A stretch of 64,000 nt of DNA from Chryseobacterium sp. G0201 (lineage in GTDB: Bacteria > Bacteroidota > Bacteroidia > Flavobacteriales > Weeksellaceae): assembly GCF_003815655.1 (NCBI RefSeq), contig NZ_CP033917.1, positions 930,001 through 994,000 of the forward strand, written 5' to 3'. The translations under genes were made by a program, and so were the position numbers. Within the stretch, counting starts at the first letter, position 1; each line of letters begins with the position of its first letter. The notes beneath the pieces are model-generated. The model had not been told where the DNA came from. It saw only the letters and a list, made by a program, of their open reading frames with translations, and searched no databases. Shown in pieces: positions 1-8,320 of this stretch.

Positions 1-264
1 GTATACATAATATTTTGCAGTACTTGAACTCGTAGCCAAATTTAGTTGTATAGTTCCACCCGGAGATGAATTTACTGTCTGGGCTGAATTGTTAACATAA
101 GCTTGGTATGCTGTAGCTGTATAATTAATACTATTCTGATCAGATAGGGAGATTGTTTTTAAATAATAGGTAGTACTTGATGCACCCGCCGTTGGAGTAC
201 AGTACTGAGCCTTTAATCCCAAAAATGACAGAAAAAATAAAAATAAAAGATAAAATTTTCTCAT
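1..264 (-). CDS. Secreted GEVED-type protein, N-terminal part (cut by window edge)
   Basis: An 88-codon reading frame starts at an ATG (complement of 262-264) and stays open to base 1, so the 3' part lies outside the window. The product starts with a basic-hydrophobic signal peptide (MRKFYLLFLFFLSFLGLKA) followed by QYCTP, the kind of start seen in secreted adhesin-like proteins with GEVED domains. The next downstream gene on the same strand side (664-3681) carries a YCTA...GEVED module of the same style, which supports the comparison. It is probably exported and surface-anchored by T9SS, but the C-terminal sorting domain cannot be seen. The function is unknown. Confidence 0.6.
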   Translation of the reverse strand, partial: MRKFYLLFLFFLSFLGLKAQYCTPTAGASSTTYYLKTISLSDQNSINYTATAYQAYVNNSAQTVNSSPGGTIQLNLATSSSTAKYYVY

Positions 265-351
265 AAGTCAAATAGTTTTAAAAAAATAAATTCATAATAC
301 ATTCATTTCTAACTTTTATATTCATAATAATTAAGAATTTAAAATCCACTT

Positions 352-495
352 TCAACAGGGGGAATGATTTGTAATGGTATTACTGTTGTTCAACTGACCG
401 TAAGGCAATGTCATTGCCTGCTTATAGGGTTGCGTTGCAAAACCTATATTTATCAGAGTCAAAGAAAGAATTAAAAAAGTAAAGGTTTTCTTCAT
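352..495 (-). CDS. Putative 47-aa secreted mini-protein
   Basis: A short ORF begins at the ATG complementary to 493-495 and ends at TGA (352-354). The predicted product has a typical signal peptide (MKKTFTFLILSLTLINIGFA) followed by about 27 polar residues rich in Asn, Gln and Thr and ending in SPC. A promoter-like pair lies upstream on the same strand (TAnnTTTG at 522-529, TTG at 553-555), so expression is plausible. I do not recognise a family. It could also be the remnant of a longer secreted gene, because only the export signal looks like coding sequence under clear constraint. Confidence 0.4.
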   Translation of the reverse strand: MKKTFTFLILSLTLINIGFATQPYKQAMTLPYGQLNNSNTITNHSPC

Positions 496-521
496 ATGTT
501 CTTTATATTATATTAATTAAA

Positions 522-555
522 CAAATCTAATGATTTTTTGTTATTAATTTATCAA
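522..555 (-). promoter_or_regulatory. Putative promoter of the 47-aa secreted ORF
   Basis: On the minus strand, TAGATTTG (complement of 522-529) matches the Bacteroidota -7 element TAnnTTTG. A TTG (complement of 553-555) lies 23 bases upstream, at the long end of the accepted 17-23 spacing. The ORF starts 26 bases downstream. The sequence is AT-rich, so a chance match is possible. Confidence 0.35.
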
Positions 556-616
556 TTGAAATATTTTTTTTTACGAAAACCTCACGATATCACAACTTCT
601 ATTTTAATAATAAAAA

Positions 617-641
617 AATCCTCAGGCAAAACCTGAGGATT
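617..641 (-). terminator. Rho-independent terminator after metallopeptidase 1
   Basis: A perfect 10-bp stem (AATCCTCAGG / CCTGAGGATT) with a 5-base loop is flanked by A-rich sequence on one side and T-rich on the other. It lies 23 bp past the stop of the gene at 664-3681 and could work in both directions. Confidence 0.8.
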
Positions 642-663
642 TATTATTGTTATGAAAGTTCTA

Positions 664-3600
664 TTACTTTTTAATGAATTTGGATTTGAATAAATCTTTT
701 CCTTTTTCTTCAATTGTAATTACATATCCACCTTTTACTAATTCAGAAACGTTGATTTTTCCTGAGTTAATATTTCCGCTATTTACTAATTGACCAGCAA
801 CGCTGTAAATTTTGAAAGTAGCTTTATCAGAAACTTTAGTTACGTTTAAGATATCACTTACCGGGTTAGGGTAAATTTGAATACCGTCATTTTTAACACC
901 AGTTTCAGAAGTAGCAAGATTACCTGTTATTACTACATTATAATCTTCAACTTCTCCATTAGGGAAAGATCCACATGCAAAAGAATCAGGAATTGTTGCC
1001 CCTACAGCTGTTGGGTTAATTAACACAGTAACTATTCTCATTCTTAATGGAGTGTTTGTTACCGCTGTTGATGGAACCGTAAATGATCCCGTTGTAGGTG
1101 TAGCTCCAATAGGTAAAGCAGTTACAGGTAAATTTAGAACTCTTTCATTAGCATCGAAAGTTCCATTCTTATTATAATCTATCCAAGCTGCCATACCATT
1201 AACTGAAGCACCTGCAACAGTTGTTGTAAGAGAAACTGTGATACTGTTTGTACTGTTCGTTAACAAAATAGGTTGCAATGTTGCATTAGCAGTAAAGTTT
1301 GAATATGTAGTTCCACCCGTTGGGTTCGCTACCGTAGCCAATGTTACATTAGAAATATAATTAAACTGTCCACTAGTACTTGCTGCTGTACAATAACTTA
1401 TTGCTGCAGTTGTAAAGTTAAGTGAAGCAGAATAAGCTCCAGGAGTTCCTGAACAAACCGCAGCTACCTGAACTTCATAAGCTGTTCCATCCGTTAACCC
1501 TGTTAATGTTACAGTAGGCGAAGTAGATGTTGTTTGTTGCCAAGTAGTTTGTCCTACTTTTCTGTAACGGATAATGTACGTAGCATTTGAAACCGGTGTC
1601 CAATTGATAGTAGCTCCACTATCCGTAACATTACTTGTAACTATTCCTGTAGGAGCAGTACCATCACATGGTGCAAAAGCTGCAACATTAATTGATTTCA
1701 CAGCATAGAATACGTTTCCGATTGAAGAAACTCTAAGCTTGATTACTTGTCCGTTCAATGAAGTAGGGAAAGTGAAATTTTCTGTTCCATCATTAGCTGT
1801 TGAAGCAGAAAGTACAGTCCAAGTTGTTCCATTATCTGTTGTATAGTCAATTTTAACATTAGCAACATTGTAAGGTGCTGCTGTAGTATTTGCTACGTCC
1901 CACTCAATTGGAGTTGCAACGTTTACGTTAGCATATTGAGTATTAACTTTAAATGGTCCATCATTACCTACGGTAATATTTTGCTCAGCAAACTGAGATT
2001 GTTGTTGAGCAGGATCAGGATTATTATCTCTTACCGTTACCGCAAATTTACTACTTCTGGCAACCATAGAAACAGACTCCCATCCGTTATTTGAGTTATC
2101 CAGAACTCCTGCTAATACAGAAGATAATTTAGGGAAATATCTTGTTGGACTTGCAGTAGGTGTAAACGATCTAAATGAAGCTCCAGTAGTAGTAGTTCCT
2201 AAATTAGTTTTGTTAATCGTAACACTTGCATTATCAACCTCCTCCCATGTATAAGTCATTGGGTTGTTCTCTGCATCAGTAGCCGCCGCCGTTAATACGA
2301 ATGCTGTTCCTTTAGGAATGCTATAAGCAGTTAAAGGAGTAATTACCGGTGCATTGTTTGAGATAGAAGTTTCTATATCACAAGTTTTGCTGATCAAGTT
2401 AGCTTGAATCTGGCTAATACTTGCTTTATGAAAATAAGCATCAGAATGCGCCTGAACATCAGTAGTAGTACCTGTAATACCAGCATATCCCATAATTGTA
2501 GATCCAGAACCTGGCTCAACATTTACACCAGTTCCTTCAAGACCGTGAGAGAATGTGTGGTTACCTCCTAACTGGTGACCCATTTCGTGAGCTACATAGT
2601 CAATATCAAAATTATCACCTTGAGGAATCCCATCTCCAGGAGAAGTAAATCCAGAACCTTTTTGTTTAGATAAAGAAGTTGCAGGCGTTCCTGTAGGATC
2701 TATACAAACACATCCTATACATCCTGCATTTCCACCACCACCAGAATCACCTAAAAGGTGTCCGATATCATAGTTAGCACTTCCAACATTCACACTCAAT
2801 GTTTGCTGAAGCTGAACATTCCAACCATTAGCATTACTTGCATTAGCTGAAGCTGTACCAACTGAAGGGATTGAATATGGATCTGTTGAAGCATTCGTAT
2901 AAATTACATTTGGAAAATCCTGTAAAATAAGACGTAAAGCGAAATCTTTTTCGAAAACACCGTTTACTCTTGTCATTGTCGCATTAATCTGCGTCAAAGC
3001 ACCAGCAACAGTACCTCCAAACTTCTGAGTATACTCACCAGTAACAGACATTACCAATCTCATTGTTCTGAATTTTTTATCAGACATTTTTGAGAAATCA
3101 GTCGGTTGATTTGCAAATGATTTACCTTGCTCCAACATCTGATTAATCTGAGCTACCTCAGCAGGGTTTTCTGAAGTACTACAGAAGAAACCCTTTCCTG
3201 TTCCTTCTGTTTTATTAGTTTTAGGGTGAACAGCATATACGGTTTTATCTGCATTTTGCGGCTCAATAAATTCATAATTTCCATCATTTATTACCATAGA
3301 TTGGAAATCATTACCTGATAAAGAGAATCTTAGGTATTTTGTCGGATCTTCAACTCCAACACCAACATAAGATCCTAGTTGGTATTTGTCTGCAAGAGAT
3401 TTTACAACAACCGGAGAGCTATATACTGCAAATTTTTCAATTTTACCATTTAAAGTTGGTATAGAAATTTCTACAGACTTTGCATTAGGCCCAGATTCCT
3501 GAGCATCTTTCAATTGCGATCTCAATTGGTTTATGTCCAATTTGAAATATGACGCTACAGTGACAGCCCTCATATCTCCTGCTCGTTTTTTCACATCTAC

Positions 3601-3681
3601 CTTAGCAGTAGTCGGCGTCCACTGCGCAACTGCAGAGCCACCAACCAAACTACAAAATAAAATAGTAAGTAGTTTTTTCAT
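664..3681 (-). CDS. Secreted zinc metallopeptidase (reprolysin-like) with FnIII, GEVED and T9SS sorting domains
   Basis: This 1005-aa exported protease has a signal peptide ending near AQWTP and a propeptide-like region to about residue 200. The metzincin zinc motif HExxHxxGxxH lies at about 365-375 (HEMGHQLGGNH) in a reprolysin-type catalytic domain. It is followed by a fibronectin type III domain (about 670-760) and a GEVED domain (GEVED at about 909-913). The C-terminal segment contains IYPNPVSDIL and ends in KFIKK, typical of T9SS type A cargo. The expected route is Sec export, T9SS passage across the outer membrane, then surface attachment or release. The gene at 3859-6786 is a close paralogue with the same domain order. 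A promoter-like TATATTTG lies at 3705-3712, without a clear -33 box. The natural substrate is unknown. Confidence 0.93.
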   Translation of the reverse strand: MKKLLTILFCSLVGGSAVAQWTPTTAKVDVKKRAGDMRAVTVASYFKLDINQLRSQLKDAQESGPNAKSVEISIPTLNGKIEKFAVYSSPVVVKSLADKYQLGSYVGVGVEDPTKYLRFSLSGNDFQSMVINDGNYEFIEPQNADKTVYAVHPKTNKTEGTGKGFFCSTSENPAEVAQINQMLEQGKSFANQPTDFSKMSDKKFRTMRLVMSVTGEYTQKFGGTVAGALTQINATMTRVNGVFEKDFALRLILQDFPNVIYTNASTDPYSIPSVGTASANASNANGWNVQLQQTLSVNVGSANYDIGHLLGDSGGGGNAGCIGCVCIDPTGTPATSLSKQKGSGFTSPGDGIPQGDNFDIDYVAHEMGHQLGGNHTFSHGLEGTGVNVEPGSGSTIMGYAGITGTTTDVQAHSDAYFHKASISQIQANLISKTCDIETSISNNAPVITPLTAYSIPKGTAFVLTAAATDAENNPMTYTWEEVDNASVTINKTNLGTTTTGASFRSFTPTASPTRYFPKLSSVLAGVLDNSNNGWESVSMVARSSKFAVTVRDNNPDPAQQQSQFAEQNITVGNDGPFKVNTQYANVNVATPIEWDVANTTAAPYNVANVKIDYTTDNGTTWTVLSASTANDGTENFTFPTSLNGQVIKLRVSSIGNVFYAVKSINVAAFAPCDGTAPTGIVTSNVTDSGATINWTPVSNATYIIRYRKVGQTTWQQTTSTSPTVTLTGLTDGTAYEVQVAAVCSGTPGAYSASLNFTTAAISYCTAASTSGQFNYISNVTLATVANPTGGTTYSNFTANATLQPILLTNSTNSITVSLTTTVAGASVNGMAAWIDYNKNGTFDANERVLNLPVTALPIGATPTTGSFTVPSTAVTNTPLRMRIVTVLINPTAVGATIPDSFACGSFPNGEVEDYNVVITGNLATSETGVKNDGIQIYPNPVSDILNVTKVSDKATFKIYSVAGQLVNSGNINSGKINVSELVKGGYVITIEEKGKDLFKSKFIKK

Positions 3682-3793
3682 AAATTTTTAATTATATTTT
3701 CCGCCAAATATAACTATTTTAGACATATTATTCTTAAAAATAAAACAATAATACAATAAAAACACAAATAAATATCTCAGGTACTTATAAAAA

Positions 3794-3825
3794 AAACAAA
3801 CTCCAAGCATTGCTGGAGTCTGTTT
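3794..3825 (-). terminator. Terminator after metallopeptidase 2
   Basis: An imperfect hairpin pairs AAACAAACTCCA-AGCA with TGCT-GGAGTCTGTTT, with one bulge and one mismatch, and has A/T-rich flanks. It lies about 35 bp beyond the stop of the gene at 3859-6786 on the minus strand. Confidence 0.65.
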
Positions 3826-3858
3826 TACACACTAAAAACTATATTTTTAAGTATTTTA

Positions 3859-6786
3859 CTACTTCTTTATGAACTTATTATTTTTAGAAATATTTTTATC
3901 TTCTATTGCTATAACATAAGCACCTTTTATTAAAGAACTCACATTAATTTTTTTATCATTAATATTCCCACTTTGTACAAGTTGACCTGTCGCACTATAA
4001 ATTTTATATGTAGCCTTCTCCGAAACTTTAGTAATATTTAAAATATCACTTACAGGGTTAGGATATATTTGAATATCATCTTTAGGATTAGCAATATCAT
4101 TTGTTCCTAAAACATCTGTAACGACTACATTATAATCCTCAACTTCACCATATGTGTATGATGTACATGCTGATGGAACTAAATTATAGCGGAGAGCCAC
4201 TCTCATTTTTAAATTTTTATTTAATATTGCTGTAGTAGGAACTGTAAAAGTATTTGATACTGGGGTAATTTGACTTGGAGCAGAATCCATAACCATTTCA
4301 CTTGTTTCAAATATTCCATTTCTGTTAAAGTCTATCCAAACTCTTACTGCTTCATCATACAGATCCGCAGTCCATGTTTTAGTAACTGATACTGTATTAT
4401 TTGTTGATCCTTTTACCAGATTCACTGTTTTAGAAGGATCTGTTCCATAATTAGTATAAGTCCCGGCTCCAGAAGTATTATTTAAATTTGCTAATGTTAC
4501 ATTTGAAATATACTCATCATTCGAGTCCGAAGAAGTTAGAGCACAGTAAACAATAGAAGATAAAGTTGTAAACTGAACTGTTGTGCTAAATGTTCCCGGA
4601 ACTCCAGAACAAACTGCCGCCACTTGTACATCATATTTTGTTTCTTCCTCTAAGCCATTCAGAGATACGCTATTTGTTGTGGAAGTTGTTTGTTGCCAAG
4701 TTGTATCTGTTGATTTTTTATATCTAATTTGATATGTTGCGCCAACAACAATATTCCAATTTACTGCCGCAGACGAAGTTGTTATATTACTAACAGTTGT
4801 ACCGGCTGGAGCATTCCCGTCACAATTGGAAGCAGATACTACCTGTACTTGTTTTATAGCATAAAATACATTTCCTATTGATGAGATCCTTAACTTTATG
4901 TTTTGTCCGTTTAATGCTACAGGAAACATGAAATTTTCTGTTCCGTCATTAGGAGTAGAATCAGATAATACCGTCCAATTTGTACCATTATCAGCTGTAT
5001 AGTCAATTTTTACATTCGTAACATTATAAGGAGTTGATGCTGTATTAGCTACATCCCATAAAACCGCATCTGATACATTATGATAAACTTGATTTGTATT
5101 TATTTTAAATGGTCCATCATTACCTACAACAATAGTTTGTTCAGCAGATTGAGTTTGTTGCTGATTAGCAGAGGGGCTATTATCTCTTACAGTTACCGCG
5201 AATTTAGTTGTTCTCGGAACCATTGAAACCGACTCCCAAGTATTTCCACTATTATTAAGAATTCCATTCATTACTGATGACAACAAAGGGAAATATCTTG
5301 TAGGATTCGCTGTAGGACTAAGTGATCTGAATGATGGGCCACTAGTCGTAGTACCTAAGTTATTTGCATTTGTAGCTACACTTGCATTATCCACTTCTTC
5401 CCAAGTATATGTCATTGGATCATTTTCAGCATCCGTTGCTGAAGCTGTTAATACAAAAGCAGTTCCTTTAGGAATATTATAAGTTGGTAAAGCTGCAATT
5501 ACAGGAGCATTATTTGTAGTTGTCGTTTCTACATCACAATTCTTACTAATTAAATTAGTCTGAACCTGCTTAATACTTGCAATATGAAAATAAGCATCAG
5601 AATGAGGCTGCACATTATTAATTGGACTTCCAGAGTTAACAATACCTGCATACCCCATAATTGTAGAACCTGATGCTGGCTCTTGATTTACACCAGTTCC
5701 TTCAAGAGCATGAGAGAATGTATGGTTTGCACCTAGCTGGTGACCCATTTCATGCGCTACATAGTCTATATCAAAATTATCCCCTTGCGGTCCACCACCA
5801 CTAGCAGGAGAAGTAATTCCTGATCCTTTACCTTCAGGTTCAGCTGTTGAAGGGGCTATACATACACAACCAATACAGCCTGCATTACCTCCGCCTCCTG
5901 AAGCACCAAACAAATGCCCGATATCATAGTTGGCATCTCCTACATTTGTTGTTAAAGTATTTTGTAATTCAAGATTCCAATTACCTAATTGTGATGAAGG
6001 TGAATAAGGATCTGTAGAAGCATTGGTATAAATAATACCAGGATAATCCTGTACATTTAAATGTAATGCAAAATCCTTTTCAAAAACACCATTTACTCTG
6101 GTCATTGTTGCATTAATAGCCGTTAGTGCTCCTGCAACCGTTCCACCAAAAAACTGCGTATATTCACCTGTAACAGACATTGCTAAACGCATTGTTCTGT
6201 ACTTTTTATCAGAGCTTTTAGAAAAATCAGTCGGTTGGTTGGTAAATGATTTTCCTTTTTCATAAAGATCTGCTATCTCCTGCTTTGAAAGTTTATTCTC
6301 ATTTGTAGAACATAAAAAGCCTTCATTAGTTTTATCAGTTTTGGGATGAACCCCATACACTGTTTTGTCTGCATTTTGCGGTTCTATAAATTCATATTTT
6401 CCATCTTTGATAATCATTGATTGGAAATCATTAGGAGCCACAGAAAATCTCACATATTTAGAAGGATCATCAATTCCTACTCCCACATATGATCCTAATT
6501 GATATTGATCAGCTAATTCTTTGGTAACCACAGGGAAGCTATAAACTGCAAATTTTTCAATCCCATCTAGTGTTGGTAAAGAAATTTCTACAGGTTTAGC
6601 ATTCCTGCTAGTTTCTTGGGCATTGTTAAGCTGGGTTCTAATTTTATTAAGATCAAGCTTGTAATAATTTTTAATTACAGAATGTTTTTCTGTAGATTTT
6701 CTTTCAAATGTAGTTGGAGTCCATTGTGCTAACGCAGAACTAGCCATTACACTACACAATAAGGCAGTAATAATTTTTTTGCTCAT
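3859..6786 (-). CDS. Secreted zinc metallopeptidase (reprolysin-like), second tandem copy
   Basis: This 975-aa paralogue of the neighbouring 1005-aa protein has the same architecture: signal peptide (cleavage near LAQWTP), propeptide, HExxHxxGxxH zinc site at about 345-355 (HEMGHQLGANH), FnIII, GEVED and a T9SS type A tail with IYPNPVSDILNI. Long stretches around the catalytic site and in the C-terminal third match closely, while the propeptide and GEVED parts diverge, so the pair looks like an older tandem duplication. The copies are about 180 bp apart, separated by their own terminator-like hairpin, so each is probably transcribed separately. The expected role is extracellular or surface proteolysis. 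The substrate cannot be deduced from sequence. Confidence 0.92.
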   Translation of the reverse strand: MSKKIITALLCSVMASSALAQWTPTTFERKSTEKHSVIKNYYKLDLNKIRTQLNNAQETSRNAKPVEISLPTLDGIEKFAVYSFPVVTKELADQYQLGSYVGVGIDDPSKYVRFSVAPNDFQSMIIKDGKYEFIEPQNADKTVYGVHPKTDKTNEGFLCSTNENKLSKQEIADLYEKGKSFTNQPTDFSKSSDKKYRTMRLAMSVTGEYTQFFGGTVAGALTAINATMTRVNGVFEKDFALHLNVQDYPGIIYTNASTDPYSPSSQLGNWNLELQNTLTTNVGDANYDIGHLFGASGGGGNAGCIGCVCIAPSTAEPEGKGSGITSPASGGGPQGDNFDIDYVAHEMGHQLGANHTFSHALEGTGVNQEPASGSTIMGYAGIVNSGSPINNVQPHSDAYFHIASIKQVQTNLISKNCDVETTTTNNAPVIAALPTYNIPKGTAFVLTASATDAENDPMTYTWEEVDNASVATNANNLGTTTSGPSFRSLSPTANPTRYFPLLSSVMNGILNNSGNTWESVSMVPRTTKFAVTVRDNSPSANQQQTQSAEQTIVVGNDGPFKINTNQVYHNVSDAVLWDVANTASTPYNVTNVKIDYTADNGTNWTVLSDSTPNDGTENFMFPVALNGQNIKLRISSIGNVFYAIKQVQVVSASNCDGNAPAGTTVSNITTSSAAVNWNIVVGATYQIRYKKSTDTTWQQTTSTTNSVSLNGLEEETKYDVQVAAVCSGVPGTFSTTVQFTTLSSIVYCALTSSDSNDEYISNVTLANLNNTSGAGTYTNYGTDPSKTVNLVKGSTNNTVSVTKTWTADLYDEAVRVWIDFNRNGIFETSEMVMDSAPSQITPVSNTFTVPTTAILNKNLKMRVALRYNLVPSACTSYTYGEVEDYNVVVTDVLGTNDIANPKDDIQIYPNPVSDILNITKVSEKATYKIYSATGQLVQSGNINDKKINVSSLIKGAYVIAIEDKNISKNNKFIKK

Positions 6787-7136
6787 AAAATATTATTGTT
6801 TATAATGTTTATAAAACTAAACATTTTTTTAAATAATTCATACCTGTTAATATTTTACAATACAAATAAATATATAATTAATACAATACGACCTAAAACT
6901 ATTTAACGTGTTTAAATTAAATTTAACAAATTTAATTATAGTATTATTTCAATTTAAACATCGTACAAACGAATAATTAAAAGCATATTTTCTTATTCAT
7001 TTATCTATTTTAATATCTACATTACAAAAAGTATAGAAACAAAAAAAAATACATAATTTAATATGTATTTTTTTCACTATAAAGAGATTAAACAAAAAGA
7101 ATTATTACTCTTTAAATGTCGTCTTCTTTACTATTT
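6787..7136. other. 350-bp AT-rich intergenic stretch
   Basis: This region separates the metallopeptidase pair from the DUF6048 gene. It is very AT-rich and has no convincing ORF on either strand. The only structure seen is the AT-rich hairpin at 7043-7074. The promoter of the 3859-6786 gene must lie in its left part, but no complete TTG / TAnnTTTG pair was found. Confidence 0.5.
7043..7074 (-). terminator. Possible AT-rich terminator hairpin
   Basis: AAAAAAATACATA pairs perfectly with TATGTATTTTTTT over 13 bp with a 6-base loop. It lies about 60 bp after the minus-strand gene ending at 7137. With almost no GC pairs the stem is weak, so this is a tentative call. Confidence 0.4.
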
Positions 7137-7796
7137 TTAAAATTTATAAGCAATATTCCAAGCGAATCCCATAGCAAATTTAGATGAGCTTTTTCCAAAT
7201 CCAGGAACTATCATTGGCTGAATTTCGTCCTGCTTTGTTGTAAATATCATATATTTTGGCTGAAGATTTACATCTATATAAAAATTAGATTCAAATAACT
7301 GTACTCTTCCTCCAATCATCCCCTCTAGCCAATATGAGGATTGTGTAGAAGACGGAAAAGCCACTGAAGCGGTACTTCCACCAAATCCACGAACCGGAAT
7401 TGCCATATATTCCTGGGTGTAAAATGATCCTGCAGCCTTACCTCCAGCATAAAATCCATTGAACTCGTTTTCTGCATCTTTTGCAAGCATATAAAATACA
7501 CCTAGCTTCAGAAACGGACCATTTGCTTTTACATCATATCCGTTTTTCTGATATATATTAGAATCAAAACCGGCATCAATAACAGCGTGAAGATCGTCTT
7601 TAATTTTAGATGATATAAATCCCTGATACATTTTTCTGTCTGAGAAGAAAGAACTTCCTGCATTAAGGATATCAAAACCAACCATAAAATTGGGTTTATA
7701 TTTCCATTTTTCTTTTTTTACTTCTTTATTTTCCTGAGCAAAGCTCAACAAACTTAGTATACTAAAAAAGAAGGAAAAGATTAGTTTTGTCTTCAT
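7137..7796 (-). CDS. DUF6048 family outer-membrane-like protein
   Basis: This predicted protein of 219 aa has a signal peptide (MKTKLIFSFFFSILSLLSFAQ). The rest is rich in alternating aromatic and glycine residues and ends in WNIAYKF, a terminal aromatic pattern typical of small outer-membrane beta-barrels. From memory it resembles DUF6048 proteins of flavobacteria, which sit next to DUF6452 lipoproteins and rlmD exactly as here. I chose the ATG complementary to 7794-7796; a TTG two codons upstream would give a slightly longer form. The 5' end overlaps the upstream lipoprotein gene by 35 nt, which suggests translational coupling. No biochemical role can be inferred. Confidence 0.8.
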   Translation of the reverse strand: MKTKLIFSFFFSILSLLSFAQENKEVKKEKWKYKPNFMVGFDILNAGSSFFSDRKMYQGFISSKIKDDLHAVIDAGFDSNIYQKNGYDVKANGPFLKLGVFYMLAKDAENEFNGFYAGGKAAGSFYTQEYMAIPVRGFGGSTASVAFPSSTQSSYWLEGMIGGRVQLFESNFYIDVNLQPKYMIFTTKQDEIQPMIVPGFGKSSSKFAMGFAWNIAYKF

Positions 7797-8241
7797 TCTC
7801 AATTTGATTTTGTCCTAATTCTACTTTTTTAACAACATTAGATGTTACTACTTCTGAAGTTAAATTTTCATAAGTCTTTTTAATACCACATCCGGGAGAA
7901 ACATAGGTAGATTTCGTAGTATAGTTTACTCTTACCTTTGATTCCGGACCATTAATTCTGGTTTTGAAATAAAGATCCGTGTAAGGGGCATCGTCAACAC
8001 GCAAAGGGATCAATCTGGATGTATTATTTGCCGTTTTACCTAATTCTACAATAGTTCCCGTACCATAATCTACTGCTACATATAATGAATCTATTGTCGT
8101 TTCTTTGCCAGATTCTGCACTTTTAAAAGCAATTTTCATCCTTGGAGTACCTTCGCCGCTTTCACAGATATCGTCATCGCCTCCACACGAGAAAAGCATG
8201 CCTAAAAAACAGGTAAGTATGAGAAATTTAAAATATTTCAT
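7762..8241 (-). CDS. DUF6452 family lipoprotein
   Basis: This predicted protein of 159 aa has a lipoprotein signal (MKYFKFLILTCFLGMLFSC, lipobox Cys followed by GGDDD), so it is expected in the outer or inner membrane leaflet. I chose the ATG at 8239-8241 because the signal peptide starts there; an upstream in-frame ATG (8289) would add 16 residues unlike an export signal. The body contains a CGIKKTYENL segment. The gene lies between rlmD and the DUF6048 gene in a conserved flavobacterial order and overlaps the latter by 35 nt. The pair may act together at the envelope, but that is inference; the function is unknown. Confidence 0.8.
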   Translation of the reverse strand: MKYFKFLILTCFLGMLFSCGGDDDICESGEGTPRMKIAFKSAESGKETTIDSLYVAVDYGTGTIVELGKTANNTSRLIPLRVDDAPYTDLYFKTRINGPESKVRVNYTTKSTYVSPGCGIKKTYENLTSEVVTSNVVKKVELGQNQIENEDKTNLFLLF

Positions 8242-8320
8242 CTGTACGTTTATATTTTTTAATTTGGTCAGATGGAACTGACGTTTCATATTAATATTTT
8301 GATCTTCAAATGTAAATAAA

